Part shown: piece after piece, positions 8,923-16,579 of the stretch
How the letters are laid out: every line of letters begins with the position of its first letter
How positions within the stretch are numbered: the first letter of the stretch is position 1
NCBI RefSeq assembly: GCF_021341665.1
Contig: NZ_JAJTTH010000010.1
Coordinates: 186,001 to 250,000 of the forward strand
From: Pseudomonas sp. Au-Pse12
GTDB lineage: Bacteria; Pseudomonadota; Gammaproteobacteria; Pseudomonadales; Pseudomonadaceae
Length of the DNA stretch: 64,000 bases
Reading direction: 5' to 3'
Made by a program: the position numbers and the translations under genes
The notes under the pieces: generated by a model
What the model was told of the DNA's origin: nothing
The model's input: the letters and a program-made list of their open reading frames with translations, nothing else
The model's database searches: none

Positions 8923-10041
8923 TCAAGGTTTGAGGACGACCTTCAGCGAACGATCGCCCCTTTCCATCACCGCGAAAGCTTCCTTGAAGTCCGCCAGTGC
9001 GAAGGTGTGGGTGACCACGTCACGCATGTCGATCTTGCGCTGGCCGATGAAGTCGATGGCCCGGGGGTACATGTAGGGGCCCAGGTGCGAGCCGAGCACG
9101 TCCAGCTCCTTGCGGTCGCCGATGATCGACCAGTCCACCGTGGCCTCGTCGTTGAACACGCTGAACTCGACGAAGCGCCCGAGCTTGCGCAGCATCGCCA
9201 GGCCCTGGTTGACCGCCTTGTGATGCCCGGTAGCTTCGATGTAGATGTCGCAGCCGTAACCCTCGGTGATGGCGCGGATCTTGGCCAGTACGTCCTCTTC
9301 AGCGGGGTTCCAGACTTCGTCGGCGCCCATGCGCAGGGCCAGTTCGGCGCGCTCGGGCTTCATGTCGAGGACGATCAGGCGCTTGGGGTTGCGCAGGCGT
9401 ACCGCGCCGATGATGCCCAGGCCCAGGGTGCCGGCGCCGGCCACTACCACGGTGTCGTCGAAGCCGACGTCGGCGCGTTCGGCGGCGTGCAGGGAGCAGG
9501 CCAGAGGTTCGATGAGGATGGCTTCGTCCGGCGGGATGCTGTCCGGCACTTTGTGCACGATGCCTTCGCGGGTAAAGATCATGTACTGGGCCATGGCGCC
9601 CTGGACGTTGTTCTGAAAGCCGTACAGATCGTGTTTCTGGCACATCCAGTACTGGCCGTGGTTGCAGAAGCGGCAGCCCCAGCAGGGCACGATCTGTTCG
9701 GAGATCACCCGGTCGCCGACCTTGACGCCGCGCTTCTGCGCCCCCGGCCCCAGGGCCACCACCCGACAGACGAATTCGTGCCCGGGAATCATCGGCGGCT
9801 TGACGTAGCGCGGTTGCTCGGCGTCGCCCCAGAACGAGGGAGCGCCGCGGTAGGTCTTGATATCGCCCATGCAGATCCCGCACAACTCGACCTGGGTGAG
9901 AATTTCCTCGGGCCCGGGTGTCGGCACCGGGACGTGCTCCAGTCGATAGTCCTCCGGGCCGTAGCAGACCACGGCCTGCATGGTGGCTGGGATCGTGGGG
10001 GGCAACGCGTGTGCAGTGGCATTTTCGAGCAGGCTGGACAT
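8923..10041 (-). CDS. Zinc-dependent MDR alcohol dehydrogenase, probable polyol (erythritol/L-threitol-type) dehydrogenase
   Basis: 372 aa medium-chain dehydrogenase. Catalytic zinc ligands appear in ELCGICMGD and MIPGHEFVC; the structural-zinc loop CWGCRFCNHGQYWMC has four Cys; the coenzyme site is VVVAGAGTLGLG with an Asp at the next strand end (VLDMKPE), which favours NAD. Start set at ATG 10041 with GAGG upstream. It would oxidise a secondary hydroxyl of a sugar alcohol to a ketose in the cytosol. Erythritol/L-threitol oxidation to L-erythrulose is an inference from the neighbouring kinase and isomerase genes; the motifs alone fit other polyols. Confidence 0.88.
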   Translation of the reverse strand: MSSLLENATAHALPPTIPATMQAVVCYGPEDYRLEHVPVPTPGPEEILTQVELCGICMGDIKTYRGAPSFWGDAEQPRYVKPPMIPGHEFVCRVVALGPGAQKRGVKVGDRVISEQIVPCWGCRFCNHGQYWMCQKHDLYGFQNNVQGAMAQYMIFTREGIVHKVPDSIPPDEAILIEPLACSLHAAERADVGFDDTVVVAGAGTLGLGIIGAVRLRNPKRLIVLDMKPERAELALRMGADEVWNPAEEDVLAKIRAITEGYGCDIYIEATGHHKAVNQGLAMLRKLGRFVEFSVFNDEATVDWSIIGDRKELDVLGSHLGPYMYPRAIDFIGQRKIDMRDVVTHTFALADFKEAFAVMERGDRSLKVVLKP

Positions 10042-10080
10042 GGACGAGAACCTCGCTGCGATCAATGGAGTGTCCGTGGA

Positions 10081-10839
10081 TTACTGAATGCTGTAGCCGC
10101 CGTCGATCATCACGTTTTCACCGGTGATCATCTTCGCCGCGTCGCTGAGCAGGTAGAGCACCAGCCCGGCAATTTCCTCGGGCTGGGCAAAGCGGCCCAC
10201 GGGGATCTGCAATTTGGCCTGCTCCCCCCGTTCGCCGGCCCAGGCCTGCTTGCCCAGGGCGGTTTCGACGATGGTGGGGGACACGGCGTTGACGTTGATG
10301 CCATGGGGCGCCCATTCCATGGCGAGGACCTTGGTCATGCCCACCACCGCGGCCTTGCTCGCGCAATAGGCCACGTGCCGGTCGAGGCCGATCACCGCGG
10401 CCTGGGAGGCGAGGTTGACGATGCGCCCGTGGCCCTGTTCGAGCATGTGCCGGGCGCAGGCCTGGGCGGCGAAGAAACTGGCCTTCAGGTTGATGTCCAG
10501 GGTGGTGTCCCAGGTGCTTTCCCTGACCTCCATGGCTTTGTCCAGCAGGGCCACCCCGGCGCTGTTGACCAGGAAATCCAGGCGCCCGAAGTGTGTTGCC
10601 ACCAGGTCCACCGCATCCTGCAGCTGATCCAGCTGGCGCAGGTCCAGGGCCAGCCCGAGATGGCCGCTGCCCAGGCCGGCGGCGACCTCGACCACCTGTG
10701 GGTCGCGGTCGAGCAGCGCGACCCTGGCGCCGCGCTCCACCAGCAGGCTGGCGCACGCCAGGCCGATACCGGCGGCGCCACCGGTGATCACCGCGCAGCG
10801 GCCGTTCAGGTCGAAGGCCTGATCCCAGAATCCGGACAT
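10081..10839 (-). CDS. Short-chain dehydrogenase, probable polyol (D-threitol-type) dehydrogenase
   Basis: 252 aa classical SDR: TGGAAGIG cofactor site, Asp after strand 2 (LLDRD, NAD preference), NSAG, catalytic Ser (NLASQAAV) and YCASK. AAGGAG lies ahead of ATG 10839. The set of a short-chain and a medium-chain dehydrogenase in one operon suggests oxidation of two stereoisomeric polyols, or of both ends of one. Similar SDRs act on D-threitol, D-arabitol and galactitol. It lies directly downstream of the periplasmic binding protein gene. Confidence 0.88.
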   Translation of the reverse strand: MSGFWDQAFDLNGRCAVITGGAAGIGLACASLLVERGARVALLDRDPQVVEVAAGLGSGHLGLALDLRQLDQLQDAVDLVATHFGRLDFLVNSAGVALLDKAMEVRESTWDTTLDINLKASFFAAQACARHMLEQGHGRIVNLASQAAVIGLDRHVAYCASKAAVVGMTKVLAMEWAPHGINVNAVSPTIVETALGKQAWAGERGEQAKLQIPVGRFAQPEEIAGLVLYLLSDAAKMITGENVMIDGGYSIQ

Positions 10840-10901
10840 GTCATGTCTCCTTGGAAAGAAAGGGGCTCATGTGGCGCGCCGCACGGCGCGCCACGCTCGG
10901 G

Positions 10902-11924
10902 TTACTGGCTGCCGGCGACCTGCTGGTACAGGGCGTCGGCGTTGTCGGCGGTCACCGGTACCCAGGGCAGGATGTACAGCTTGGCGCTGCCATCGCCCCA
11001 TTGCAGGTCCTTGGCGTAGCGCTGCCAGATCACCGATTGCGGCGTGTAGTCCTTGCCGGCCAGGGTGCGCAGGGCCACGTCCAGCGCGCCCTGGGACTGG
11101 GCCTGGGCATCCTGCAGGAAGGTGGTGATGTCGCCTTTCTTGGCGGCCTGGATGGCGTCGGGCATGCCGTCGATGGACGTCACCGGCACCTGGACGGGAG
11201 ACAGCCCGCGGGACTTCACTGCCTGCAGGGCGCCGAGGGCCATGTCGTCGTTCTGCGCGATGATCCCGGAGATGCCGCCGTTGGGGTGGGCGTTGAGCCA
11301 GTCCTCGGTCAGGGACAGGGCTTCGGCCCGGGACCAGTTGGCGGTCTTCATTTCAATGACCTTGATCTGCGGGTGCTGCTTGAGCACTTCCATCTCGCCT
11401 TTTTCGCGGTCGATCTGCGCCGACTGGCCGATGGGCCCCTGGATGATCACCACATTGCCCTGGCCCTTGAGCTTGTCGACCATGGCCTGGGCCTGCAGGC
11501 GGCCGCCCTCGACATCGTCATTGCCGACATAGGGCACGCTGGCACTGGCCACCTTGGTGTTGGAGGCGATCACCGGGATGTCGTTCTCCTGGGCCCGGGC
11601 TACCGCGCCGACCCCGGCCTTGGTGTCGATGGGCACGAAGATGATCGCGTCGTAGCGCTGGGTGACCATGGTCTCGATCTGGTTGTTCTGGGTCAGGGCG
11701 TCGTAGTTGCCGTCGAACACGGTGATCTGCACCGTGCCGTCCTTGACCGCCGGGTGCTGCTTGAGCTCGCGCACCCAGTTCTGCATGAACTGGCCCTTGA
11801 GGCCGTATACCGCGGCACCGATCCTGTAGGTCTTGCCCTCGGCCAGGGCCAGGCTGCTGGTGAGCAGCGAGGCTGCCGCCAGAGTGAACAGAGACGAGCC
11901 GAGCAGGGTAGGAGAAAGCTTCAT
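10902..11924 (-). CDS. Sugar ABC transporter periplasmic binding protein (RbsB type)
   Basis: 340 aa with a clear signal peptide ending ALAEG. The mature part has the RbsB/peripla_BP_4 pattern: YDAIIFVPIDTKAG, IPVIASNTKV, and IIAQNDDMALGALQAV near the second lobe. It binds the sugar or polyol for the permease and ATPase encoded immediately upstream. Start at ATG 11924 with GGAG 8 bases away. The large highly expressed binding protein sits after rather than before the membrane genes, as is common for this family in Pseudomonas. Confidence 0.93.
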   Translation of the reverse strand: MKLSPTLLGSSLFTLAAASLLTSSLALAEGKTYRIGAAVYGLKGQFMQNWVRELKQHPAVKDGTVQITVFDGNYDALTQNNQIETMVTQRYDAIIFVPIDTKAGVGAVARAQENDIPVIASNTKVASASVPYVGNDDVEGGRLQAQAMVDKLKGQGNVVIIQGPIGQSAQIDREKGEMEVLKQHPQIKVIEMKTANWSRAEALSLTEDWLNAHPNGGISGIIAQNDDMALGALQAVKSRGLSPVQVPVTSIDGMPDAIQAAKKGDITTFLQDAQAQSQGALDVALRTLAGKDYTPQSVIWQRYAKDLQWGDGSAKLYILPWVPVTADNADALYQQVAGSQ

Positions 11925-11970
11925 GAGGAACTCCGTTATTGTTGTTGGCGTGCGTTCGGGAGAGAAGGCA

Positions 11971-12963
11971 TCAGCGTTTCTTCTTGCGCCAGACATCGAT
12001 GAGCACCGCGAAGACGATGATCAGCCCCTTGGCGACTTGCTGGTAATAGGAGGACACCCCGAGCAGGTTCAGGCCGTTGTTGATCACCCCGATCAACAAG
12101 GCGCCGAACAGGGTGCCGACAATGCTGCCGGTGCCGCCGGAGAGGCTGGTGCCGCCAATCACTACCGCCGCGATGGCATCCAGCTCGTAGGACATGCCGG
12201 CCTGGGGTAGGGCCGAGGTGGTGCGGGCAGAAAGCACCACGCCAGCCAGCCCCGCCAGCAGCCCGGAAACCACGTACACCGAGAACATCACCTTGCGCAC
12301 GCCGATCCCGGAGGTGCGCGCGCTCTTCTCGTTGCCCCCCACGGCGTACACGTAGCGGCCGTAGGTGGTGTAGCGCAGGACCATCCAGAAGATCAGGGCG
12401 ACCACGGCGAAGATCACCACCGGCACGCCGAGCGGGCCGATCTTGCCGATGCCCAGTGCCAGGTAGCTGTCCGGCAGGTCGGTGACCGGGCTGCCGTCAT
12501 TGAGGATGAAGGTCATGCCCCGGGCCACGCTGAGCATGCCCAGGGTGGCGACGAAGGGCGGGATCGACAGGTTGGCCACCATGAAGCCGTTGATCATGCC
12601 CAGCATCGCCCCGGCGAACATCCCGGCGCTGACCGCCGCCAGCAGGCCATAGCCCTGGGTGGCCACCAGGGCGCTGCAGAGCCCGGCAAAGGCCAGGATC
12701 GAGCCCACCGAAAGGTCGATGCCCCGGGTCAGGATCACGTAGGTCATGCCCACCGCGAGAATGCCGTTGATCGAGGTCTGGCGCAGGATGTCCATCCAGT
12801 TGCGCCAGGTCATGAAGTATTCGCTGGCAAAAGCCATTGCCAGGCACAGCAGGATGAACACCAGGGGCAGGCCGAAACGATCCAGCATCTGGCGCAGGCG
12901 ACCGGGTACGGCCGGGCTGGTGGTAGGGGTGGGGGCTGAGGGGGCAAGGGTCTTGGTGTTCAT
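11971..12963 (-). CDS. Sugar ABC transporter permease (RbsC type)
   Basis: 330 aa, about eight to ten membrane segments. RbsC signatures are present: ILRQTSINGILAVGMTYVILTRGIDLSVGS is the characteristic segment (parts only given), and AIAAVVIGGTSLSGG near the C-terminus. Its ATG at 12963 overlaps the ATPase stop by four bases. A Ser/Thr/Pro-rich tail of about 20 residues precedes the first membrane helix. It forms the inner-membrane channel with the preceding ATPase. Confidence 0.93.
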   Translation of the reverse strand: MNTKTLAPSAPTPTTSPAVPGRLRQMLDRFGLPLVFILLCLAMAFASEYFMTWRNWMDILRQTSINGILAVGMTYVILTRGIDLSVGSILAFAGLCSALVATQGYGLLAAVSAGMFAGAMLGMINGFMVANLSIPPFVATLGMLSVARGMTFILNDGSPVTDLPDSYLALGIGKIGPLGVPVVIFAVVALIFWMVLRYTTYGRYVYAVGGNEKSARTSGIGVRKVMFSVYVVSGLLAGLAGVVLSARTTSALPQAGMSYELDAIAAVVIGGTSLSGGTGSIVGTLFGALLIGVINNGLNLLGVSSYYQQVAKGLIIVFAVLIDVWRKKKR

Positions 12964-14447
12964 GAGGCGAGACTCAACAGGGCTTCCTGGGAAAGGGCAG
13001 TGTCGTTGCTGATGGTGACCAGCCGGCCGCCTTTGAAGATTGCGATGCGATCGCTCAGGTGCAGCAGTTCCGGGGCTTCCGAAGACACGACGATGGCGGC
13101 GCCGCCGGCGCGCACGAACTGGTCCAGCAGTTGGTAGATCTCCTGCTTGGCGCCTTCGTCGATGCCCCGGGTCGGCTCGTCGCAGAGCAGGCAGACCGGT
13201 GCGGTGGACAGGCACTTGGCGAGCACCACTTTCTGCTGGTTGCCGCCGCTCATGGATTCCACCGGCAGCTCCAGGGAGCTGACCTTGATCTGCAGGCGCC
13301 GGACCATGTCCCGGGCCAGGGCCTGCTCCTTGCGGGCGTTGATCAGCGACCAGCGCGACAGCTGTCCGTAGGCGCTGAGGGCGATGTTGCTGAGGATGCT
13401 GCTGCCCAGCACCAGGCCGCTGTCCTTGCGGTCCTCGGTGACCAGGGACAGGCCGGCGCGAAGGGTCGCCCCCGGAGCGCCCACCGGCAGCGGCCGGCCT
13501 TGCAGGGTCACGCTGCCGGTGTCGGGGGTGGTGAGGCCGTAGATGCAGTTGAGGAACTCGCTGCGCCCCGAACCCATCAGGCCGTAGATGCCGAGGATCT
13601 CGCCCTGGTGCAGTTGCAGGCTGATGTCCTGGAATTCGCCCTGGCGGCTCAGGTGCGAGACCTCCAGGCAGGGCTGGCGGGTGCTTTCGCGGCCGAGCTT
13701 GTGGTCGATGCGTTGCAGTTCCTGGCCGACGATGCCGCGCACCAGGTGGGCGCGGTCGATGTCCGCCATGCGCCCGCTTTCGACGAAGGCGCCATCGCGA
13801 AAGATGCTGTAGTCGTCGGCGATCTGCGCCAGCTCGCTGAGGCGGTGCGACACATAGATGATTCCGGCGCCACGGTCGGTGAGGCGGCGGATGGCGCGGA
13901 ACAGGGTCTGGGTCTCGTGCTCGCCGATGGCCGAGGTCGGCTCGTCCATGATCATCACCTGGCAGTCATGGCTGAAGGCCTTGGCGATTTCCACCAGTTG
14001 CACCTGGGCCACGCTGAGGTGGCGCATCGGGCTTTGGGCGTCGACGTCGAACTCCAGGCTTTCCAGCAGCTCCCGGGTGCGGCGGTACAGCGCCTGGCGG
14101 TCGACGATGCAGCCCAGGCGCCGGGGTTCGCGGCCCAGCCAGATGTTCTCGGCCACGCTCATGTCGGGGATCGGTTCCAGTTCCTGGGTGATCATCGCCA
14201 CCCCGGCGGCCAGGGCCTCGCCGGGCCGGTCGAACTGCACCGCCCGGCCATTGAGCAGGATGTGCCCGGCGTCACGCCGGGTGATACCCATGAGAATGCT
14301 GAGGAAGGTGGACTTGCCGGCGCCGTTGCCGCCGCACAGGGCGTGCACGCTGCCAGCACGCAGGGCCAGGCGGCCGTCGCGCAGGGCAGGGACCCCGGCA
14401 TAGGCCTTGGCGACATGTTCAGCCTGGAGCAGTAATGGCGGGGCCAT
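12960..14447 (-). CDS. Sugar ABC transporter ATPase, two-domain (RbsA type)
   Basis: 495 aa with two ABC domains, as in RbsA/MglA/AraG. First domain: Walker A GGNGAGKST (about residue 39), LSVAQVQLVEIAKA in place of a strict LSGGQ, and Walker B MIMDEPTSAI. Second domain: degenerate Walker A GLMGSGRSE, which is normal for the family, MSGGNQQKV signature and LLCDEPTRGID. It is the first gene of the minus-strand operon; the promoter and candidate operators lie immediately upstream (14502-14539). Confidence 0.94.
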   Translation of the reverse strand: MAPPLLLQAEHVAKAYAGVPALRDGRLALRAGSVHALCGGNGAGKSTFLSILMGITRRDAGHILLNGRAVQFDRPGEALAAGVAMITQELEPIPDMSVAENIWLGREPRRLGCIVDRQALYRRTRELLESLEFDVDAQSPMRHLSVAQVQLVEIAKAFSHDCQVMIMDEPTSAIGEHETQTLFRAIRRLTDRGAGIIYVSHRLSELAQIADDYSIFRDGAFVESGRMADIDRAHLVRGIVGQELQRIDHKLGRESTRQPCLEVSHLSRQGEFQDISLQLHQGEILGIYGLMGSGRSEFLNCIYGLTTPDTGSVTLQGRPLPVGAPGATLRAGLSLVTEDRKDSGLVLGSSILSNIALSAYGQLSRWSLINARKEQALARDMVRRLQIKVSSLELPVESMSGGNQQKVVLAKCLSTAPVCLLCDEPTRGIDEGAKQEIYQLLDQFVRAGGAAIVVSSEAPELLHLSDRIAIFKGGRLVTISNDTALSQEALLSLAS

Positions 14448-14501
14448 CGGCGTGTCCTCGTGCTGTGAATTCTTATTAGGTCGCAGAGTACGGTTGCGCT
14501 G

Positions 14502-14539
14502 TGATCATATGTGTATCAAATGAAATTCTGATCAGTCAA
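14502..14539 (-). promoter_or_regulatory. Candidate promoter and operator of the sugar-alcohol operon
   Basis: Reading the minus strand, TTGACT (14539-14534) and GATACA (14517-14512) are 16 bases apart and make a fair sigma-70 promoter. TGATCATATG (14502-14511) lies just downstream of the -10, and a TGATCA (14529-14534) overlaps the edge of the -35. The same TGATCATATG word recurs as a perfect palindrome at 14681 before the divergent gene, so these are likely sites for the SorC-type regulator. Confidence 0.5.
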
Positions 14540-14680
14540 TCTCTTTCACGTTAAAACTGATTGCGGGGCGAATCAGGCTTTTTACCCTCGAATGTAGGGC
14601 TTTGACCTGGGCGTCAGGTAATTCGTGCTTGACATCGCAGGGTGATTGTTCGAGAAATAACTGAACAAAAGTTCATTGTG

Positions 14681-14694
14681 TGATCATATGATCA
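14681..14694. promoter_or_regulatory. Perfect 14-bp palindrome, candidate SorC-family operator
   Basis: TGATCATATGATCA is a perfect palindrome 34 bases before the ATG of the RpiB-like gene. A TTGACA (14629-14634) upstream with an AGAAAT about 18 bases on could be the rightward promoter, which would place this site just after the transcription start. Half of it (TGATCATATG) is repeated at 14502, on the side of the transporter operon. Confidence 0.55.
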
Positions 14695-14728
14695 TGCTTG
14701 CTCTTACTTGAAAGCGGAGCGCACTGCC

Positions 14729-15193
14729 ATGCACACAACCTGTTCGGTGGCCATCGGCTGCGATGAAGCGGGGTTCGAACTCAAGGAGCTGCTCAAGCGC
14801 CACATCGAGACGCTCGGTTACCCGCTGGAGGATTTCGGCAGCCATTCCCTGGAGCCGGTGCTCTATCCGGATATCGCTCTGGCGGTGGCCACGGCGATCA
14901 ATGCCGGGCGCCACCGGCTCGGGGTGCTGGTGTGCGGCACCGGCATCGGCATGGCCATCAGTGCCAACAAGGTGCCGGGCATCCGCGCGGCCCAGGCCCA
15001 CGACACCTATTCGGCGGAGCGGGCGCGCAAGAGCAACGACGCACAGATCCTCTCGATCGGGGCCCGGGTGGTGGGGGTGGAGCTGGCCAAGAGCATTGTC
15101 AGTGCCTTCCTGCAGTCGGAGTTCGAGGCGGCGCGCTCGGGGGTCAAGGTCGAGCGCATCAGTGCCATCGAGCGCGACGGCCACAAGGGCTGA
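14729..15193 (+). CDS. RpiB/LacAB-family sugar-phosphate isomerase
   Basis: 154 aa. RpiB features: VAIGCDEAGFELKELL at the N-terminus, VLVCGTGIGMAISANKVPGIRAA with the catalytic-base Cys, and the HDTYSAERARKSNDAQILSIGARV segment with substrate-binding residues (parts only given). ATG 14729 has GGAG 9 bases upstream; a TTG at 14708 is less likely. Members of this family isomerise ribose, allose, galactose or D-erythrulose 4-phosphates. With the DhaKL-type kinase and polyol dehydrogenases, conversion of D-erythrulose 4-phosphate to D-erythrose 4-phosphate is the best guess. Confidence 0.9.
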   Translation: MHTTCSVAIGCDEAGFELKELLKRHIETLGYPLEDFGSHSLEPVLYPDIALAVATAINAGRHRLGVLVCGTGIGMAISANKVPGIRAAQAHDTYSAERARKSNDAQILSIGARVVGVELAKSIVSAFLQSEFEAARSGVKVERISAIERDGHKG

Positions 15194-15234
15194 GGTAGAC
15201 GCCACCCGTATCCGCTAGAGAGAATGCGCCTTTG

Positions 15235-16239
15235 ATGCCGAAACGGAAGCCAGTCCACATGAGTGACAGCACCCTGCGCGGGGCCAGCGACATCGACCTG
15301 ATGACCGAGGTCGCGATGCTCTATTACCTCGAGAACGTCACGCAGGAAGTCATCGCCAAGCGCTTCGACCTGTCCCGGGCCAAGGTCAGCCGGCTGCTCA
15401 AGCGTGCACGGGACGAAGGCATTGTCGAGGTGCGGGTGCTGCAGCATCCGGCGCTGAACAATGAGCTGGAGCAGGCCCTGGTGGAGCGTTTCCAGCTGGA
15501 TCGGGCGTTGATCGCGGTGGATCACAGCGACCCGGACACCCAGCGCTCGGCGGTGGCCAGCCTGGTGGCCAACTACCTGAACAAGACCTTGAGCGACGGC
15601 ATGATCGTCGCCGTGGGCATGGGGCGCAATGTCGGCGCGGTGGCCGACAACGTGTTCCTGCCGGTGACCCGCAACTGCACGTTTGTCTGCGCCATTGGCG
15701 GTTCCCTGCGGGCCGGCGAGTACATGAACCCCGACCATATCTGTCGGCGCCTGGCCCTGCGTTTCGGTGCCGAGAGCGAAACCCTGTACGCCCCGGCGCT
15801 GGTGGCCAACCCGGAGCTGCGCAGCGCACTGATCAGCAACGACACCGTGCGCTCGACCCTGGACCGGGCGCGGCGCGCGGACATTGCCCTGATCGGCATC
15901 GGCGACATGAGCGAGAACAGCAACATGGTGCGCATGGGCTGGTTCTCGCCCCAGGAGATTGCCCAGGCGCGGCTGTCCGGCACCGTGGGCGACATGATGG
16001 GGTACGACTTCATCGACATTCACGGCCGGCCGGCGGTCAATGCCATGCAGGGGCGGGTGATCGGCCTGACGGTGCAGGAGCTGGTGCGGATTCCCGATGT
16101 GGTGGCTATCGCCAGCGAGAACACCAAGGCTGCGGCGACCCTGGGAGCCCTGCGTTCCGGGGTGATCAACACCCTGGCGACCACCGTGACCAATGCCCAC
16201 ACCATCCTCGCGCTGGATGACGCCACGCGCAGGAACTGA
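15235..16239 (+). CDS. SorC-family sugar-binding transcriptional regulator
   Basis: 334 aa. N-terminal HTH (about residues 22-65: NVTQEVIAKRFDLSRAKVSRLL) and a C-terminal SorC/DeoR sugar-phosphate-binding domain (GMGRNVGAVADNVF; FVCAIGG; ALIGIGDM; GDMMGYDFIDIHGRPV-like). Such regulators sense a phosphorylated sugar intermediate. It follows the isomerase gene by about 40 bases on the same strand and faces the transporter operon, so it likely controls both through the TGATCATATG-type sites. Start at ATG 15235; ATG 15259 is an alternative. Confidence 0.9.
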   Translation: MPKRKPVHMSDSTLRGASDIDLMTEVAMLYYLENVTQEVIAKRFDLSRAKVSRLLKRARDEGIVEVRVLQHPALNNELEQALVERFQLDRALIAVDHSDPDTQRSAVASLVANYLNKTLSDGMIVAVGMGRNVGAVADNVFLPVTRNCTFVCAIGGSLRAGEYMNPDHICRRLALRFGAESETLYAPALVANPELRSALISNDTVRSTLDRARRADIALIGIGDMSENSNMVRMGWFSPQEIAQARLSGTVGDMMGYDFIDIHGRPAVNAMQGRVIGLTVQELVRIPDVVAIASENTKAAATLGALRSGVINTLATTVTNAHTILALDDATRRN

Positions 16240-16579
16240 TGCCGCAGGGGCGGGCCGGATTAAATCTTGTAATGATTTCCCGCTGGGGAATCGGCCCGTC
16301 CTGCCTGTAATCTCCAAGTCCGTTTTTTCCTTCAGGACTTGCATGAACACGCTCTCGGAGCCCCCCAGTCGGTGCTCTTTCTTCGTTTTACCCCATGATT
16401 TCTCGCGCCATCCGGCGCTTCTGAGACCCAGACGCTCAGGCAGCCCTTCTTCCGGTTGCTCTTCCCTGGCACTTGCCACCTCCCACCTTTGTCCGCCCGT
16501 ACCCGAGGTTTCGCAGTTTCTGCGCCTTGGCGCTGCGTCGCGCCTGGCCGTTTGAATTTTCCGGAGAACCTGAGTCGTT
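16240..16579. other. 340-bp intergenic region with a long imperfect hairpin
   Basis: No gene is convincing here. The arms GGGCGGGCCGGATT (about 16248-16261) and AATCGGCCCGTCC (16289-16301) can pair, with a second small stem (GATTTCCC/GGGGAATC) in the loop. There is no U-run, so terminator activity after the SorC gene is uncertain. The rest is a pyrimidine-rich leader before the TerC-family gene. I looked for the yybP-ykoY manganese riboswitch that precedes some TerC genes and did not see its conserved core. Confidence 0.35.

Noticed and set aside
16240..16579. yybP-ykoY manganese riboswitch before the TerC-family gene
   Set aside because: Some TerC genes have one, but its conserved core was not found; only a generic hairpin is present.
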